A stretch of DNA of 64,000 nucleotides. Origin: Paragorgia papillata (Eukaryota > Cnidaria > Anthozoa > Scleralcyonacea > Coralliidae). The stretch lies in the NCBI GenBank assembly GCA_035771165.1, contig JAWNZC010000087.1, positions 6,117,001 through 6,181,000 of the forward strand. The letters are read 5' to 3'. Each line of letters begins with the position of its first letter. The first letter of the stretch is position 1. Made by a program: the position numbers and the translations under genes. This document shows, in pieces, positions 9,731 to 21,200 of the stretch. Under the pieces are notes generated by a model. It did no database searches, was not told where the DNA came from, and saw only the letters and a program-made list of their open reading frames with translations.

Positions 9731-10384
9731 ATGGAGGAAAGGCCTTGCACGTCAAAGGATGCAGACCGGGTAACACAGCAGGTTGAAGCAAAAATATCAA
9801 AAAAGAAAAATGGCATTCATGGAGGACTAAACTGTTGCGTTCCCCAGTGCACCAATAACACCTTAAGAAATCCAGAACTGTCATTTCACAGTACACCAAA
9901 GGACTGCACATTCAAAAAAAGATGTCATAAACTCCTGAAAACTAAAGGTCTTTGCAACATTGGCCCAAATTACAGAGTGTGTTCAGCTCATTTCCCTGGT
10001 GGAAAGAAAACCTACACCAACAATATACCCACATTGTTAACCACCAACACAAATCAGAAACATGGAAGGAAGATACTGAACAAGCCTGAAATTTCTTTGC
10101 AAGCAGTTGCATTGGATAATGAAGTGAACGATGAGAATGAACCAAGTGATGATAAAGAACCAACAAAACATTTGCCCAATGAAGCCAAACTTAAAGAAGA
10201 AATTGAAATGCTACAATCAAAATACGATACTCTTGAAAAGAAATATGCAGATGATATTAAAGCAACAGAGCAGTGTTTATTTCGAATGGAAAGATTTATT
10301 GGCAGTGATAGTGACTTTAGATTTTATACTGGATTTCCGGACTACTCCACATTTAAAATCTATCACCAGCATGTAATAGTCTAA
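9731..10384 (+). CDS. THAP-domain transposon protein (N-terminal half)
   Basis: This 217-residue frame carries a C2CH zinc module. It has Cys35 and Cys39 in CCVPQC, a long spacer with FHSTPKD and RCHKLLK, and CSAHFPGGKK supplying the last Cys and His. The module is followed by an acidic linker (NDENEPSDDKEPTK) and a coiled coil (about residues 150-180). THAP domains bind transposon ends and occur in P-like and IS4EU-type transposases. The frame stops at 10384. Sequence matching a DDE transposase continues at once in another frame, so a one-base indel has cut an originally longer protein. A near-identical inverted copy lies at 10851-11400. Confidence 0.7.
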   Translation: MEERPCTSKDADRVTQQVEAKISKKKNGIHGGLNCCVPQCTNNTLRNPELSFHSTPKDCTFKKRCHKLLKTKGLCNIGPNYRVCSAHFPGGKKTYTNNIPTLLTTNTNQKHGRKILNKPEISLQAVALDNEVNDENEPSDDKEPTKHLPNEAKLKEEIEMLQSKYDTLEKKYADDIKATEQCLFRMERFIGSDSDFRFYTGFPDYSTFKIYHQHVIV

Positions 10385-10728
10385 TCTATTATGGATCCAA
10401 CACTGGCATCATAAGCTCTGCTGACCAGAAAAAATGTGGTAAACAAAGATCGACATCCCCAGAGCAAGAATTATTTATGGTGCTAGCTAGATTGCGTTGT
10501 GGTTTTCTCCTGCAAGACCTGGCACATAAGTATGGCATGTCATCTATGCATGTTTCACGAATTTGGATTACCTGGATAACCTTTTGCACCAGCAACTCCG
10601 CACACTGCCAATTTGGCCCACCAGAAAATTCATTGATGAGAATATGCCTGCATGTTTTAAGCAAAGCTTTCCAGCAACTAGAGTAATCATAGACTGCACA
10701 GAGTTTTTAATGGAAATGCCTTAGTCCT
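10385..10728 (+). pseudogene. DDE transposase fragment (Tnp_4-like), frameshifted
   Basis: The first part encodes the helix-turn-helix lead of Tnp_4 transposases (LARLRCGFLLQDLAHKYGMS, then SRIW.TW). After a frameshift near 10575 another frame reads LPIWPTRKFI and RVIIDCTEF, where IIDCTE holds the first catalytic Asp of the DDE domain. A TAG ends it at about 10726. The rest of the catalytic domain is missing because the inverted right arm begins at 10776. The enzyme is not functional here. Confidence 0.7.
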
Positions 10729-10850
10729 GCAGAAGGCAATCTGTTAGTTTGTTAATGTGTTACTTTGTTAATCTGTTAATGTGGAGTAGTCCAGAAATCC
10801 AATATAAAATCTAAATTCACTACAGTATCACTGCCAATAAATCTTTCCAT

Positions 10851-11400
10851 TCAAAATAAACACTGCTCTGTTGCTTGAATATCGTCTGCATATTTCTTTT
10901 CAAGAGTATCGTATTTTGATTGTAGCATTTCAATTTCTTCTTTAAGTTTGGCTTCATTGGGCAAATGTTTTGTTGGTTCTTTATCATCACTTGGTTCATT
11001 CTCATCGTTCACTTCATTATCCAATGCAACTGCTTGCAAAGAAATTTTAGGCTTGTTCAGTATCTTCTTTCCATGTTTCTGATTTGTGTTGGTGGTTAAC
11101 AATGTGGGGATATTGTTGGTGTAGGTTTTCTTTCCACCAGGGAAATGAGCTGAACACACTCTGTAATTTGGGCCAATGTTGACCTTTAGTTTTCAGAAGT
11201 TTATGACATCTTTTTTTCAATGTGCAGTCCTTTGGTATACTGTGAAATGACAGTTCTGGATTTCTTAAGGTGTTATTGGTGCACTGGGGAACGCAAGAGC
11301 TTAGTCCTCCACAAATGCCATTTTTCTTTTTCGATATTTTTGCTTCAACCTGCTGTGTTACTCGGTCTGCATCCTTTGACGTGCAAGGCCTGTCCTGCAT
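10851..11400 (-). pseudogene. Inverted copy of the THAP protein gene
   Basis: On the minus strand the frame starts MQDRPCTSKDADRV and parallels the 9731 ORF through the first zinc ligands (CVPQC). It then shifts frame near 11180, where CNIGPNYR is disrupted, and continues as CSAHFPGGKK through the acidic linker and coiled coil to 10851. It lacks any transposase portion. Divergence from the left arm is low, so the inversion duplication is fairly young or has been homogenised. Confidence 0.7.
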
Positions 11401-12439
11401 TTATTATCTAACTTTTAATATCCTACTATTAAAATTTATTAACAGCACTATTTGCTATTTAAGTACTACATAATTTAAATTTTATATTTAATATTTACAG
11501 GTGTATTTACAAATTTATCTACAATTAATTTTATTAACAGTATGTATTTAAAACTGTTAAAAATTTAAGAATAAAATATTGTTGTATTTGTGAAGTTTAA
11601 CCTTTGCCTGGACTGGTTTATATATTATATTTATAAAAGAACTAGCTGGAAATAGAATTTAGAATTTGAAAGCTAGCTATGTAATATCTATGTTACGAAG
11701 TTATTGTAAACACACTGTTTTAACAACTAATTGAAGTATACAACACAGCGAAAAAAACACCGAAGGATTTTAAAGAAAATGCAAGTTTTAGTGCATATAC
11801 CAAGGGTATGCGAAACCAATCACAGCAGTCAACAGTCCAAGTGACAGTACATTGGAGATGTAGCTTTTGAAAAGACTTGAATTCCGACTCACGGCCTGTA
11901 TATTTTCGCGCCAAAACAGGCCTAGAATGCTGTCTCGGGTGGCCATGTTTATCGAACAAATGTTTTAAAAGGTATCACCGAGTGTGTCAATTTGAAGTAA
12001 TGGCAAATTTACAAAGAGCCGTTCACAGCTGCAACTGATACGCCATTTAGACAGGCAAACTACAGATGAATAGCCACAGAGCAAAATCTTTCGTCGAAGG
12101 GCAATCAATGCGGCTACTTACCTTGTAACAGGAAGAAACACCTTGGTTAAAGAATGTTTTGTTCGAACAGCACTCGACCCTTCAACCTCTGTGAATTGAA
12201 TTTTCTCGACAATGACACCAGCGACTTCTTTACCTTTTCTGCATAATGTAATGAAGGGGCTCCTTGTTCCACAGACATGATTTAATTTCGTCCTCGCACA
12301 AGAAAAAGTCGTGCAAATCGGCCAATTCTTCTTCGAAGTAAATTGCGCGCCTCAAGGCGGCCATTTCACTTCAAAGTGAAGTGATATCGAACTACCAGAA
12401 TGCATTGCAGTTTTTGGTACAAGGTTAAAGGTCCAGCGG

Positions 12440-12799
12440 AAGTTCGGCAATACGGAAAAATAGATTAATATCGAAAAATAGAAATAGTTGATTCATTGCT
12501 TACTTTGTAAATTCACATCAACCTAGGATATTATTTTATATGTAGTTATATTTTCTATTATTCAGTTTGGTGTTTTCCGTGCCAATGTCGTCGCAAAATT
12601 GGAATAGTAACCGGATAATTTATGCATACGTCTGTCACGTAATAACAAACGCGGCAAGTTCGAGTGGATATGTCTGTGACATGACATCTATATTCATCTT
12701 CCTCGGGCCTCGCGGTGTTGTCTAAAAGGCCTGTAAACCGAGCGTGTTTTGACTGCTTTTATTCGTAGCTTTTTAGCAAATACTCTTCAGCTGTAAACC
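12440..12799 (+). promoter_or_regulatory. Probable 5' flank of the BEN-like host gene
   Basis: This is non-repetitive sequence between the THAP element and the first host exon. It contains no TATA box close to the ATG that I would defend. The assignment rests only on position. Confidence 0.3.
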
Positions 12800-12986
12800 A
12801 TGAAGTACGTTCTTATTCACTGGGCAGCAACTAACGAGACAAGTGTTTTGACCGAAGAGTGTGTTCGTGACAAAACGATGCTCAAAGACTTCGACAAAGA
12901 ACTGGCATGGTTCTGTTTGGGAAGCTTGGAAGCAAAGCCAAAAGGGGAATTGAAGGGCTACTTAGGACGAGTAAAATATGTCATTG
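12800..12986 (+). CDS. BEN-like host gene, exon 1
   Basis: The ATG at 12800 opens MKYVLIHWAATNETSVLTEE..., 62 codons ending in phase 1 at a strong donor (G|GTAAGTG). A short N-terminal module of the form 'M.YVLI.W' with a following VKYV strand resembles the small beta-barrel leader found in many invertebrate BEN-domain proteins. That resemblance is from memory and moderate. Downstream exons with matching splice phases extend the gene to 49745. In-frame joining to exon 2 gives an Asp at the junction. Confidence 0.6.
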
Positions 12987-13428
12987 GTAAGTGTTTTTGA
13001 TCCCTTAATAATACGATAATCACGATTCTGTAATCAGACACAGTTTACATTTATATGATGTCAACATACTGTAAAAGCGATACGCATATCATGGATGATC
13101 TGTATATTTTAATATCTTGTCGATCTCGCTTGAAACAACATGCTCAAATTCCGTCGATCGAATACCTTTACGTGAGCCGTGAAAGGAGATGTTTGGAACT
13201 TTAGTTGAGCAGCATTACAGTGAAGGTCTTCATTTTTAATATTAAAACTGGTTTATAGACTTTACTAAACTCTAAAGGGGCGGCCATTTTGAATTTATTT
13301 GTTGAAAATCAGATGGCAGATCTGCTTTCGTATTAACTTAAATTATCGTAATTTAAAAAAAGTAAACTTTTAAAAAGTAAAAATTTCAAATGTTGACTCC
13401 AATCTAAATTTTGTTGTGTCCTTGATAG

Positions 13429-13550
13429 ATCAAAAGCATGCAGTTGAAGAAAAGGAAAGAGAGTTCATTGGTGAATGTCATGATGCACTGAGTGAAACTG
13501 AAGCAGTTCTGCCAACATCAAGTCGTCGAAGCCAAGAAAGGAATTGTTGA
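13429..13550 (+). CDS. BEN-like host gene, exon 2 (3' border uncertain)
   Basis: The exon follows an acceptor (ccttgatag) and continues the exon 1 phase: G|AT CAA AAG. It encodes a hydrophilic helix (HAVEEKEREFIGECHDALSE) and a Ser/Arg patch (SSRRSQERN) before a TGA at 13548-13550. No convincing GT donor precedes the stop; GTCGTC at 13522 and GTTGAC near 13545 are poor. Either the exon ends at a non-standard donor or a mutation has destroyed the junction. Confidence 0.45.
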
Positions 13551-14507
13551 CATCTTAGTCTGAGCAGTTGAGTTATTCTGGCATACCTGTGAAAAAATCT
13601 GGTTCAAAAGTAATTACTGCACTGTCATATTTTTTGCTAGACTATAGAATTCCTCACCATGCACTGTGACTAGGATCAGTGTTTATATTAGGGTTCATAA
13701 CATATATAGCAGTATGGTGACCCATAGCATACAGTATCTAGCACTACTGAGTGGTGGGACATTCTATAATCACTCCATAGTTTACATACTGTAGTTTTAG
13801 AGATGAATGGGTTGAAGACTACCATATAGCCTCGAAAGTTAGTGGAGCAACTACTTTTCAGAATTATTGGCTTCTAAGGACAACTACGTTTATTAACAAG
13901 AGCGGTTACTATACTTTCGGGTTATTGCTATCGGCCAAGTTGTAGTTTTTATTTTATGCTGTGGCTATAGGTCCAACACCGGACCTTGTTCGATACATAT
14001 AGGTCCGACATTGACAGAACCCTTGTGCCGTACAGCTTATTTCGAACTTTGTTGGATATTTTCAACGACCAGCAAAAGATCTGACATTATTCAGTGTTAA
14101 AACACTGGATGACTGACACGGCACAGTGATCACAGAATCAATTAAAGGAAATTACAAGTGTGAACAATGAAGATAAATTCAACTATGACTTCGATGATGC
14201 AACTTTCAAAGGGAGGCATCATTATTTTTACACATGCTGTTGATCACCAGTTTTCAGGTTTTTTATTAGTTTATAAACATGCATATCTTCTGTCAACATT
14301 GAACCTGTAGATAACCATCAGGTCAAAGACTGAATAATGTTGGATCTTGTGCTGGTTGTTGTCAACAAACAAAGTTAAAAATAAACTGCATTGCACATGC
14401 GTTCTGCCAATGAGCCAATGTTGGACATCTGTAGGCACTCTATAGCTGATATTTTTCAATTAAATATCATGTGCAAATGACACCCATCTTTGGTTCTTAA
14501 TTTTTAG

Positions 14508-14700
14508 AAAAAGATTGCAACTGCTAAGAAAGCTTTACAAGATAAAGCCTTTGCAAGTGTAATACAAAGGATGGGTGCAGATTGAGTCTGAGAATGAGGA
14601 TGCATGACTCTGAGTCTGTTTATGAAGATGAAATGGAGGAGAGGGAAGGCACCAAACAAGAATTGAGGCTAAAAATCAAAGAACTTCAAAGAACGACTCT
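14508..14700 (+). pseudogene. BEN-like host gene, candidate exon 3 with frame breaks
   Basis: After a good acceptor (taatttttag) the only open frame reads KKIATAKKALQDKAF...RMGAD and then hits TGA. Acidic coding sequence (ESENEDA, then DSESVYEDEMEEREG, then a coiled coil ELRLKIKELQ) continues in two successive other frames, each offset by one extra T. Two one-base insertions 20 bases apart are unlikely in a working exon. The host gene may therefore be a pseudogene in this haplotype, or the sequence may contain assembly errors. Confidence 0.45.
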
Positions 14701-14859
14701 TTTCCGTACGCATTCTTTCCCATGCGCTAATCACTTATCGACTATATACTGTACACTGTACAACATATATTTTAATATGATTGTAGATCAGATGTTTGAA
14801 GTGTTTCAAACTTTTTAGATCCACATTTTCTTTTTGAGTAATCTCAACAAATTGTAAAG

Positions 14860-15055
14860 AACGACTCGAAGATTGGTCCATGCACTTCCCTCCAACTCCA
14901 CGGACCCTGAACATTGTTCCCTGTTCAGAGGAGCTGCTTCTTGCAAGTCGTCCACCTTTTTCTTACGCCTTCTCTGCACCACGTTTAATTGCTTTCTTCA
15001 TAATTACGGAACTCGAAACGTCGGAAGAAACTACAGCTTCCACTATAAACGCTAG
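14860..15055 (+). CDS. BEN-like host gene, candidate exon 4
   Basis: A stop-free frame (RLEDWSMHFPPTPRTL through TASTINA) runs from an acceptor (ttgtaaag) to a donor (GCTAG|GTAATT), ending in phase 2. The next exon, beyond the Polinton, begins with one base that completes this codon, so the phases agree. A 12-base word aaagaacgactc occurs both at the end of exon 3 (about 14689) and here (14856). The intervening 165 bp could therefore be an insertion with duplication rather than an ordinary intron. No domain is recognised. Confidence 0.4.
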
Positions 15056-15058
15056 GTA

Positions 15059-15239
15059 ATTATTTTATCCTAAGCATGTATTGCCTGATTGATACATAGC
15101 CTTTTTTTACCATTGTAAAGTAGAAACAATTTAAGGGCCCAAAGGGGGCCCAACAGGCAAGGGGCCCACCGGGCGTTTGCCCGGTAAGCCCGACTGGTAG
15201 TCCCCCCCTGAGCGGAACTACTCACAGGTCTTGTAGACA
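15059..15239. other. Intron sequence left of the Polinton
   Basis: This contains a G/C-rich stretch (gggcccaaagggggcccaacaggc and gcccggtaagcccg) with several short inverted words. It may be a short foldback remnant. I see no gene. Confidence 0.3.
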
Positions 15240-15246
15240 GGAGGCT

Positions 15247-18200
15247 TTAGACTGAAAGCCAGCTGCCGATCTCATCTCGTTCTCACTCGCTGAGAGAGGC
15301 GTCTGAATTCAATAGGCGATAATGCCGTCCAGTGACGTTACTACCAAGAAACCTGGTAGTGAAATCTGATTGGTTGACATGTTTCTAATTTGGGATAATT
15401 ATAGAATAATAAACAATCTGAATTCCATCCATCTTGTCAAATATACGGCGGCTGGTTTTCAGACTACAGAATACTCTCAACTTGGTAGCTATTTAATGCA
15501 GGGCTGTGATATTTTGGACTCAGATGCATATGGACTTTCATGTTGACGAGTTTTGAATGGTTCCGAGGGGAAAAGCAGTGAGTACCGTATATCAAGTGGC
15601 ATGGTATATTGCGCGCGGCATCTTGTCAGTTGTGGAACAAGATGGCTAGTATTAAATTTCAGAACTACTCATTGTTAAAATATATTGTGTAGGTATGTTA
15701 TTATATGTTGAGTAAGCTTTCATTCCATGTATAGTTCAAGTTTCTCCGTTATGTGAAACTTGTTAAAATGTCAAAAATGTGCGAACCGTTGTTTGAAATA
15801 ATATTACCGAATAGACAGGAAAATTAGGAAATTGACTTCTCACAAGTGTTAATACAGAATTTTAGATTTTTTTTAAATACTTAACGCGCAACATCGCGAG
15901 ATATATATCACACAGAAGCTATTGAAACACGCTATTTGCATGGGGTAGAAATTTCTAGTTTTTAGCTAAACGGAAAATATTTTTAAAAATAATGGGGAAA
16001 CGTCTGTCATTTGATTCATTGCGTGAATGTATTGTTGACTTCGAATTACAGTGTAACCTTCTGAACGCTAAAATCCACTTTTATTCTGTATTGTAGTATT
16101 TCACTCTGGCTATATTATTAACGGCAAAGCATTCTAGTCGTTAGGCCACTAAGGTTATACCAAAACCTACTCTGACCGCGGAGGCCAGAGTATAAAAAAA
16201 TATTGAAGCCTACACCAAGCGATTTTATGCGTCCCTGCCTGCGAGGCCGATAGCGTTGAAAGGGTCAAATAAAAGCTATAAATTCAAATGTGAAGTTCCT
16301 GAAATTTGTCTGTTTTGGTTAGAAAGCCGCAAACGTTTCGCAAGCTTCATAATGGTAAAGCGGGTATCAGCAGCCATCCTGAGGGGTCGACCCCCGGGGA
16401 ACCCAAGGGCAACCCACGGGTGTGGCAAGGGATTTGTTGCAAAAACGTGCGCCAGAGACTGGGGAATTAGAGGGCTTTCGCTTGCCGCCGAACCAACCGA
16501 GGGGACACCCCCTCGGGATTTGCTTATGGCTGTCACATGGTTCAATGCTCGATCGGCTCTATATTAAGAATATTAACAAATGATCGGCTAAAAGCAGGCA
16601 CATGCATGAAATCCCTGAACAACCGGATTTATAGTGCATATTTAAATGAATAATTAATAAAACCTTCCGATGCCAGGATATGGCGAAAATGAAATAATAT
16701 TTGTTCAAAATTAAGAATGAAAACTTTTCGTATGAGATATTGAGCACTTAATGAGAAGAAAAGAAAATCCTAGAGAGTCTAGAGAGTATCCAAAAGCCTT
16801 TGAGTTCTAAAAGGATTTGTCGCATAGTTTGAAGTCAAACTCAAGTAACAAGTTTCGACGTTTCACGAGTTAACGTCGCGTCCTGAAGACGTGAAAATGA
16901 TTCGAATAACGATGTATGTAGAACCATAGTTAATAGAACATATACATGGTTGGAAACTCGCCCAAAGTATTGTTCTATGTTTTGTTAAAGTTTATGGGAA
17001 TTTGTGGAACTTCACGGTATTGTATTTTCTCGGTATAATGAAGCAGTTATACAATAACAACGATCGGGACCATCGGGTTTAATTAGTGAGGTGCTTCATT
17101 GTAACGTGTTCATAGAATTTACTTGCGTGTAAGGAACTCCATAGTCAATTCAACATGAACTTTTGTTAGAAAACCTCTGAGTACTTACGTAGTTACTAAC
17201 CTTGGTTTTGGTAACTAACCTATACATAATATTTACTGATACAATCTTGTGTTTAGTTTGAGGTTCGCTTATTTAAAAAAAATTAAGTGAACTTCAAACT
17301 GGAAAGTGGAAACAGTATGAATTCACTTTTATAGTTTGCATTAAAACATGTCAATAATGGCTTATTTCGTAAACTTCTTAAACGCTTCTACATTATTACA
17401 TAACCACTTATTATACTGTTTATCATACTATGCATACTAATCAGTTGAGTTGGATTGAATAAAAGACAAAGGATAACACGTCTTTTAGAACAAAGATATG
17501 TTTGTCAGATAATAATACACTGTACTGTAGTAATGTTTAAACTGCCCTTACTTTCGCGGTTCTGAATCACGAGTACACTTTTTTATGCATTTTTATAGAC
17601 AAAATTGTGTTTTCTTTGCAAATGATAAGAGGAAAACTTCGCTGAATTGTACAATTTCCCCCTGGGGGGTGGGGGTATTTGTTGCATTTTTTGGCCCCAG
17701 TATAGGCGTTTTAACATCCATTTGTGAAGGTTGGTTTTACAAATGCCCCTGGGTCCACGGGAGTAGTGTATAAATGAGAGTTCTGGCTCAGTTGAAATAT
17801 TTTCAAAATGGCTACCGAAATATTTTCAAAATGGCTACCGAAATATTTTCAAAATGGCTACCGAAATATTTTCAAAATGGCTACCGAAAGATTTTTCAAA
17901 ATATCCCCCAAAATATTTTTCAAAATTACCCCCCTGGATTTTTTTTTAAAATGGCTGCCATTTTTTTTCGAACCCACCCAAAAAATTTTTTCAAAATGGC
18001 TGCCAAAATATTTTCAAAATGGCTGCCCAAAATATTTTCAAAATGGCTGCCAAAATATTTTCAAAATGGCGCCCAAAATATTTTCCCGAAAATATTTTCA
18101 AAATTACCCCCCTGGATTTTTTCAAAATGGCTGCCAAAATATTTTCAAAATGGCTGTCAAAATATTTTCAAAATGGCTGCCAAGGGCCCCCTTCATTTTT

Positions 18201-18268
18201 TTGCCAAGCCCCCCCTCCTGGATTTTTTTTTGAAAATATTGAAAAAAAATTTGAAAAAAAAATTTGAA
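15247..18268. repeat. Polinton left terminal inverted repeat (with extra insertions)
   Basis: This matches the complement of 35958-37393 in three blocks: 15247-16045, about 16355-16395, and 17752-18268. The left copy is about 3.0 kb against about 1.4 kb on the right because it carries extra sequence at about 16046-16354 and about 16396-17751. The latter includes a dispersed repeat shared with 59320-59460. The innermost block (17800-18190) is a minisatellite of about 21-bp units containing caaaatggctgccaaaatat or caaaatggctaccgaaatat. Confidence 0.85.
16396..17751. other. Insertion within the left Polinton TIR
   Basis: This about 1.36 kb has no counterpart in the right TIR. It contains a stretch near 16790-16930 (around cgtcctgaagacgtg) also found at about 59320-59460, so at least part is a dispersed repeat. 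No gene is visible. Clear target duplications were not found. Confidence 0.5.
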
Positions 18269-18297
18269 CAGAAAACTGTTTAAAAACTATTTTAAAT

Positions 18298-21200
18298 TTA
18301 TACTTTAGTTTTATAATGACCTATTGCCAAAGTACTTATACCATCTTCCCCAATAACTCTCTTGTTATCGTCTGCATTAAGGGCTATCTTATTTACATGT
18401 ATGGTATGGATCTTATGTTGAAATGATCTAAAAGTATTCATTCCCCGCATGAGATTTTTTCCAGTAAGCAGGCAATTTTTATAATCGTCAAACTTAATAT
18501 CGTTACTAATTACACTTTTTTTAATGCCCTTGCATTTTTTCTCCTCTTTGCATTCCATTAACCCAGTTATGGGGTTTAACTTCTTTGCCATTTTTATGGC
18601 ATATGCTTTTGGTCTTAACCCAACAAACCCGGCAATCTGGTCTGGTCCAGTTTCGAACTTCATTTTGCCAAGGACCTTCTTATTAACCCCACATTTGATT
18701 TCGCTTGGGTGGCTTTTACCAAAATTACTGGTATCAAAATGGGTTTCTACATCTGCACTGATATCTTTGAAAATGTCTTCTGTTTTGATATTATAACAGA
18801 GGCTGTCTGTATCCGTAAACAACAGCTGAGCCTTGTTGCCATACTTTGGTTTTATATAGTTATACTGAAAGTCGTACATGGAGGTCTTACTTAAATCTAA
18901 GATGGCGGCTCCAGTAAAGATTGGTTTGTTTAGCTTGACTCGGGTTTTGCCCATATGGATGGCAGCCAAATTTTCGTTGAAAATATTAATACCATTGTAA
19001 TTAGGTTTTTTCGCTAGCTTCTCAAACTGGTCCTTAAATGACACCAGTCGGATATCTACTCTGTTTCGCACATTCTCCATTGTCTTACCAAAGGGAGAGT
19101 TATTCATTAATTTGTAGAAGTCTTTATCAAAGTCATTGGTGGCTGCTGTTCTTAACTTAGTGTTAAGGTCAATATATGGTTTCATCCAGGGCTTTTCTAC
19201 AAATGAGATTCCCCGATGAATTTTCTTTAACACCAACCCATTGTCCAAACATTGCTTTAATGCTCGGTAATGGATAACATACTTCTCTTTGTCATTAAGA
19301 TTGGGTAGTAGTTTTTCAACACCATCTATTTTAATTCGTTCTGCTGCAAATGGGAGATCGTTGTGGAGGTCATGTAAATGTTCTGGATAATCCAGATCTA
19401 CTTCTAGAAAACAACCAGTTCCCTCATCGCCATCTTTGGTTTCTACAAGATGGTTTTCCCAGTTTGACAGGTTTTTTTCTGACATCCACTTAAATTTTCT
19501 TATTGGTAGTGGTTCAGACATAGCCACCCCATATAAGTTATTCTTGTCCAAATATGGTATAAATGAACTTTCTTTGCTGGGGTCATATTCGTCCATATAC
19601 TTATTGTTAGCCTCAGAATATCTATGAGTAATTAATGACATTCCCCCTCTAATTCCTTGCTCAATCATTAGGTACATGTTAGGGTCTGCTAGCAGCTCCA
19701 GTTTTTGCTTTGTCATTTTCATTAAGGCACACCAGGCCAAACCAGGAGTTGTATAAAACCACAAAGGGTCAAGGCCATAAGTGGCTTTACTTGTTTTTCT
19801 AAAATTTTGGATTACATCCCCAAGAAGAACAGTGTCAAGTTTTAAATACAAGTCATGAAAATCTCGCATTGTTTTACAACCAAATGCTTTCCAGACTTTT
19901 TGGGCATGGGCATAGTCTTCATCCGAAATATGAGTTCCATTTAATTTTGAATAGAACTCTTTTTTGGCTGGCAGCTTTGGATAGTTCATTTTTTCCAGAT
20001 CAGTCATAAACTCATAGGGAAACACTCCCTTTCTTTTGAGTAATGCCAGATTTTCGGGTGTTTCTTTAACAAATGCTTTGTCAGTGTAAACAAATGCTGA
20101 TGGGGACAAATTTTCAACCAAAGTTGCTAACGAACTTCCCATAAATTTTAATGAATCCAAAAATCTTAATTCAAGGGGGACCCACTTTTTTTTTCTTTCC
20201 CCTTTGATTAGTTTTTTGTGGTAACCACCATTCATCCAAAGTTTTTTGCTAAAACTTATATACTCCTCATCTGTTTTCGGAATACAACTAATTGGACCTT
20301 CAGTTAAACCCAAACTTTCGATAATAAGATGAGCATCATAATTAGCCAAATTATGAGCCAGCACAGGGATATGTTTTGCACTTCCCATTGAATAATTGCA
20401 GCTGTTATGGGCTGCTCCTCTGTACTTGCCATTAAGATGGTCATGATCTCTTACTTTGTCATCTCCAAGGCTTTCTTCGCAAACATAGCAGATTTTTGCA
20501 AGTTGGAACTCTTCTTCTTGGGCTTTGCTCATAATAATTGGTTTTGGATTTTTCAAGTAATTTTCCCAGATTATATTTGCTTCCATCTCCATTTTTTCAA
20601 TAAACATTTTGCCGAGGTCCTCATTTTCATGCTGTTTGGTATAGCTTACAACTTTTCCAGAATATATTTCTGGATCTGAGCATATAACTAAATAAGAAAA
20701 TCCGCTTGGTTTGTGCTGCTGATATTTTTTTGTATAGCTTTCGATGCTGTTTTGGGGTTTTGTTGTAGTTAATGGTTTTAGAATACACTCAAAGTCAAAT
20801 ATAATTGCAAATGGTACATCTTGAAGTTTTTGGTAGTCTTTACTACTCCAGCCCATTGTTTCCCCATTTTTGGGATATTCTTGGATTTGGGCACCATAGG
20901 TTTGACATATTTGAGAGTGTTCATCTCTGGCTTTTTCTGTTCTAAATGGGTTTAAACAGAAGTTACAAAAATGTACTTTACCATTGCGCTTGCTAAGCTG
21001 GGTTGAAAGTAATTTGCTCTTACATTTTACAGCACTGTAATGGTTATCCCACCAAAACAGGTCTATAACATTTGGATAGTTGGCTTTGCTAATTTGCATT
21101 TGGTAAACTTTTTTAATTTCTTCATCCCAACTGAAGACATTAATATTCATCTTATTCATTTTTTCAAATTTTGAGATGTCTTTGATATTTACTGGGACCT

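Larger units (their letters stand above)
8617..12435. mobile_element. THAP/DDE DNA transposon rearranged as a giant inverted repeat
   Basis: The left arm (8617-10353) and right arm (10776-12435) are inverted copies of each other with modest divergence. They start with TGGACCTTTAACCTT at one end and its complement at the other. Each arm holds the 5' half of a THAP-domain transposon: a first short coding exon, an intron, and the THAP ORF. The roughly 420 bp spacer keeps a piece of the DDE transposase. Both outer ends are therefore copies of the same 5' terminus. The THAP plus Tnp_4-like helix-turn-helix combination fits the IS4EU/ISL2EU groups, which is a family-level inference. Confidence 0.75.

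Noticed and set aside
9942..11473. Several short ORFs opposite the THAP genes
   Set aside because: They are antisense shadows of the two inverted THAP coding regions.
16256..16567. 103-aa plus ORF in the left TIR
   Set aside because: It spans the border of a TIR-specific block and an insertion and has no domain features. The opposite strand is equally open.
17774..18283. ORFs rich in FKMAAKIFSKWLP in the left TIR and the mirrored set at 35996-36522
   Set aside because: These are translations of the roughly 21-bp minisatellite; they have no start context and are open in several frames.
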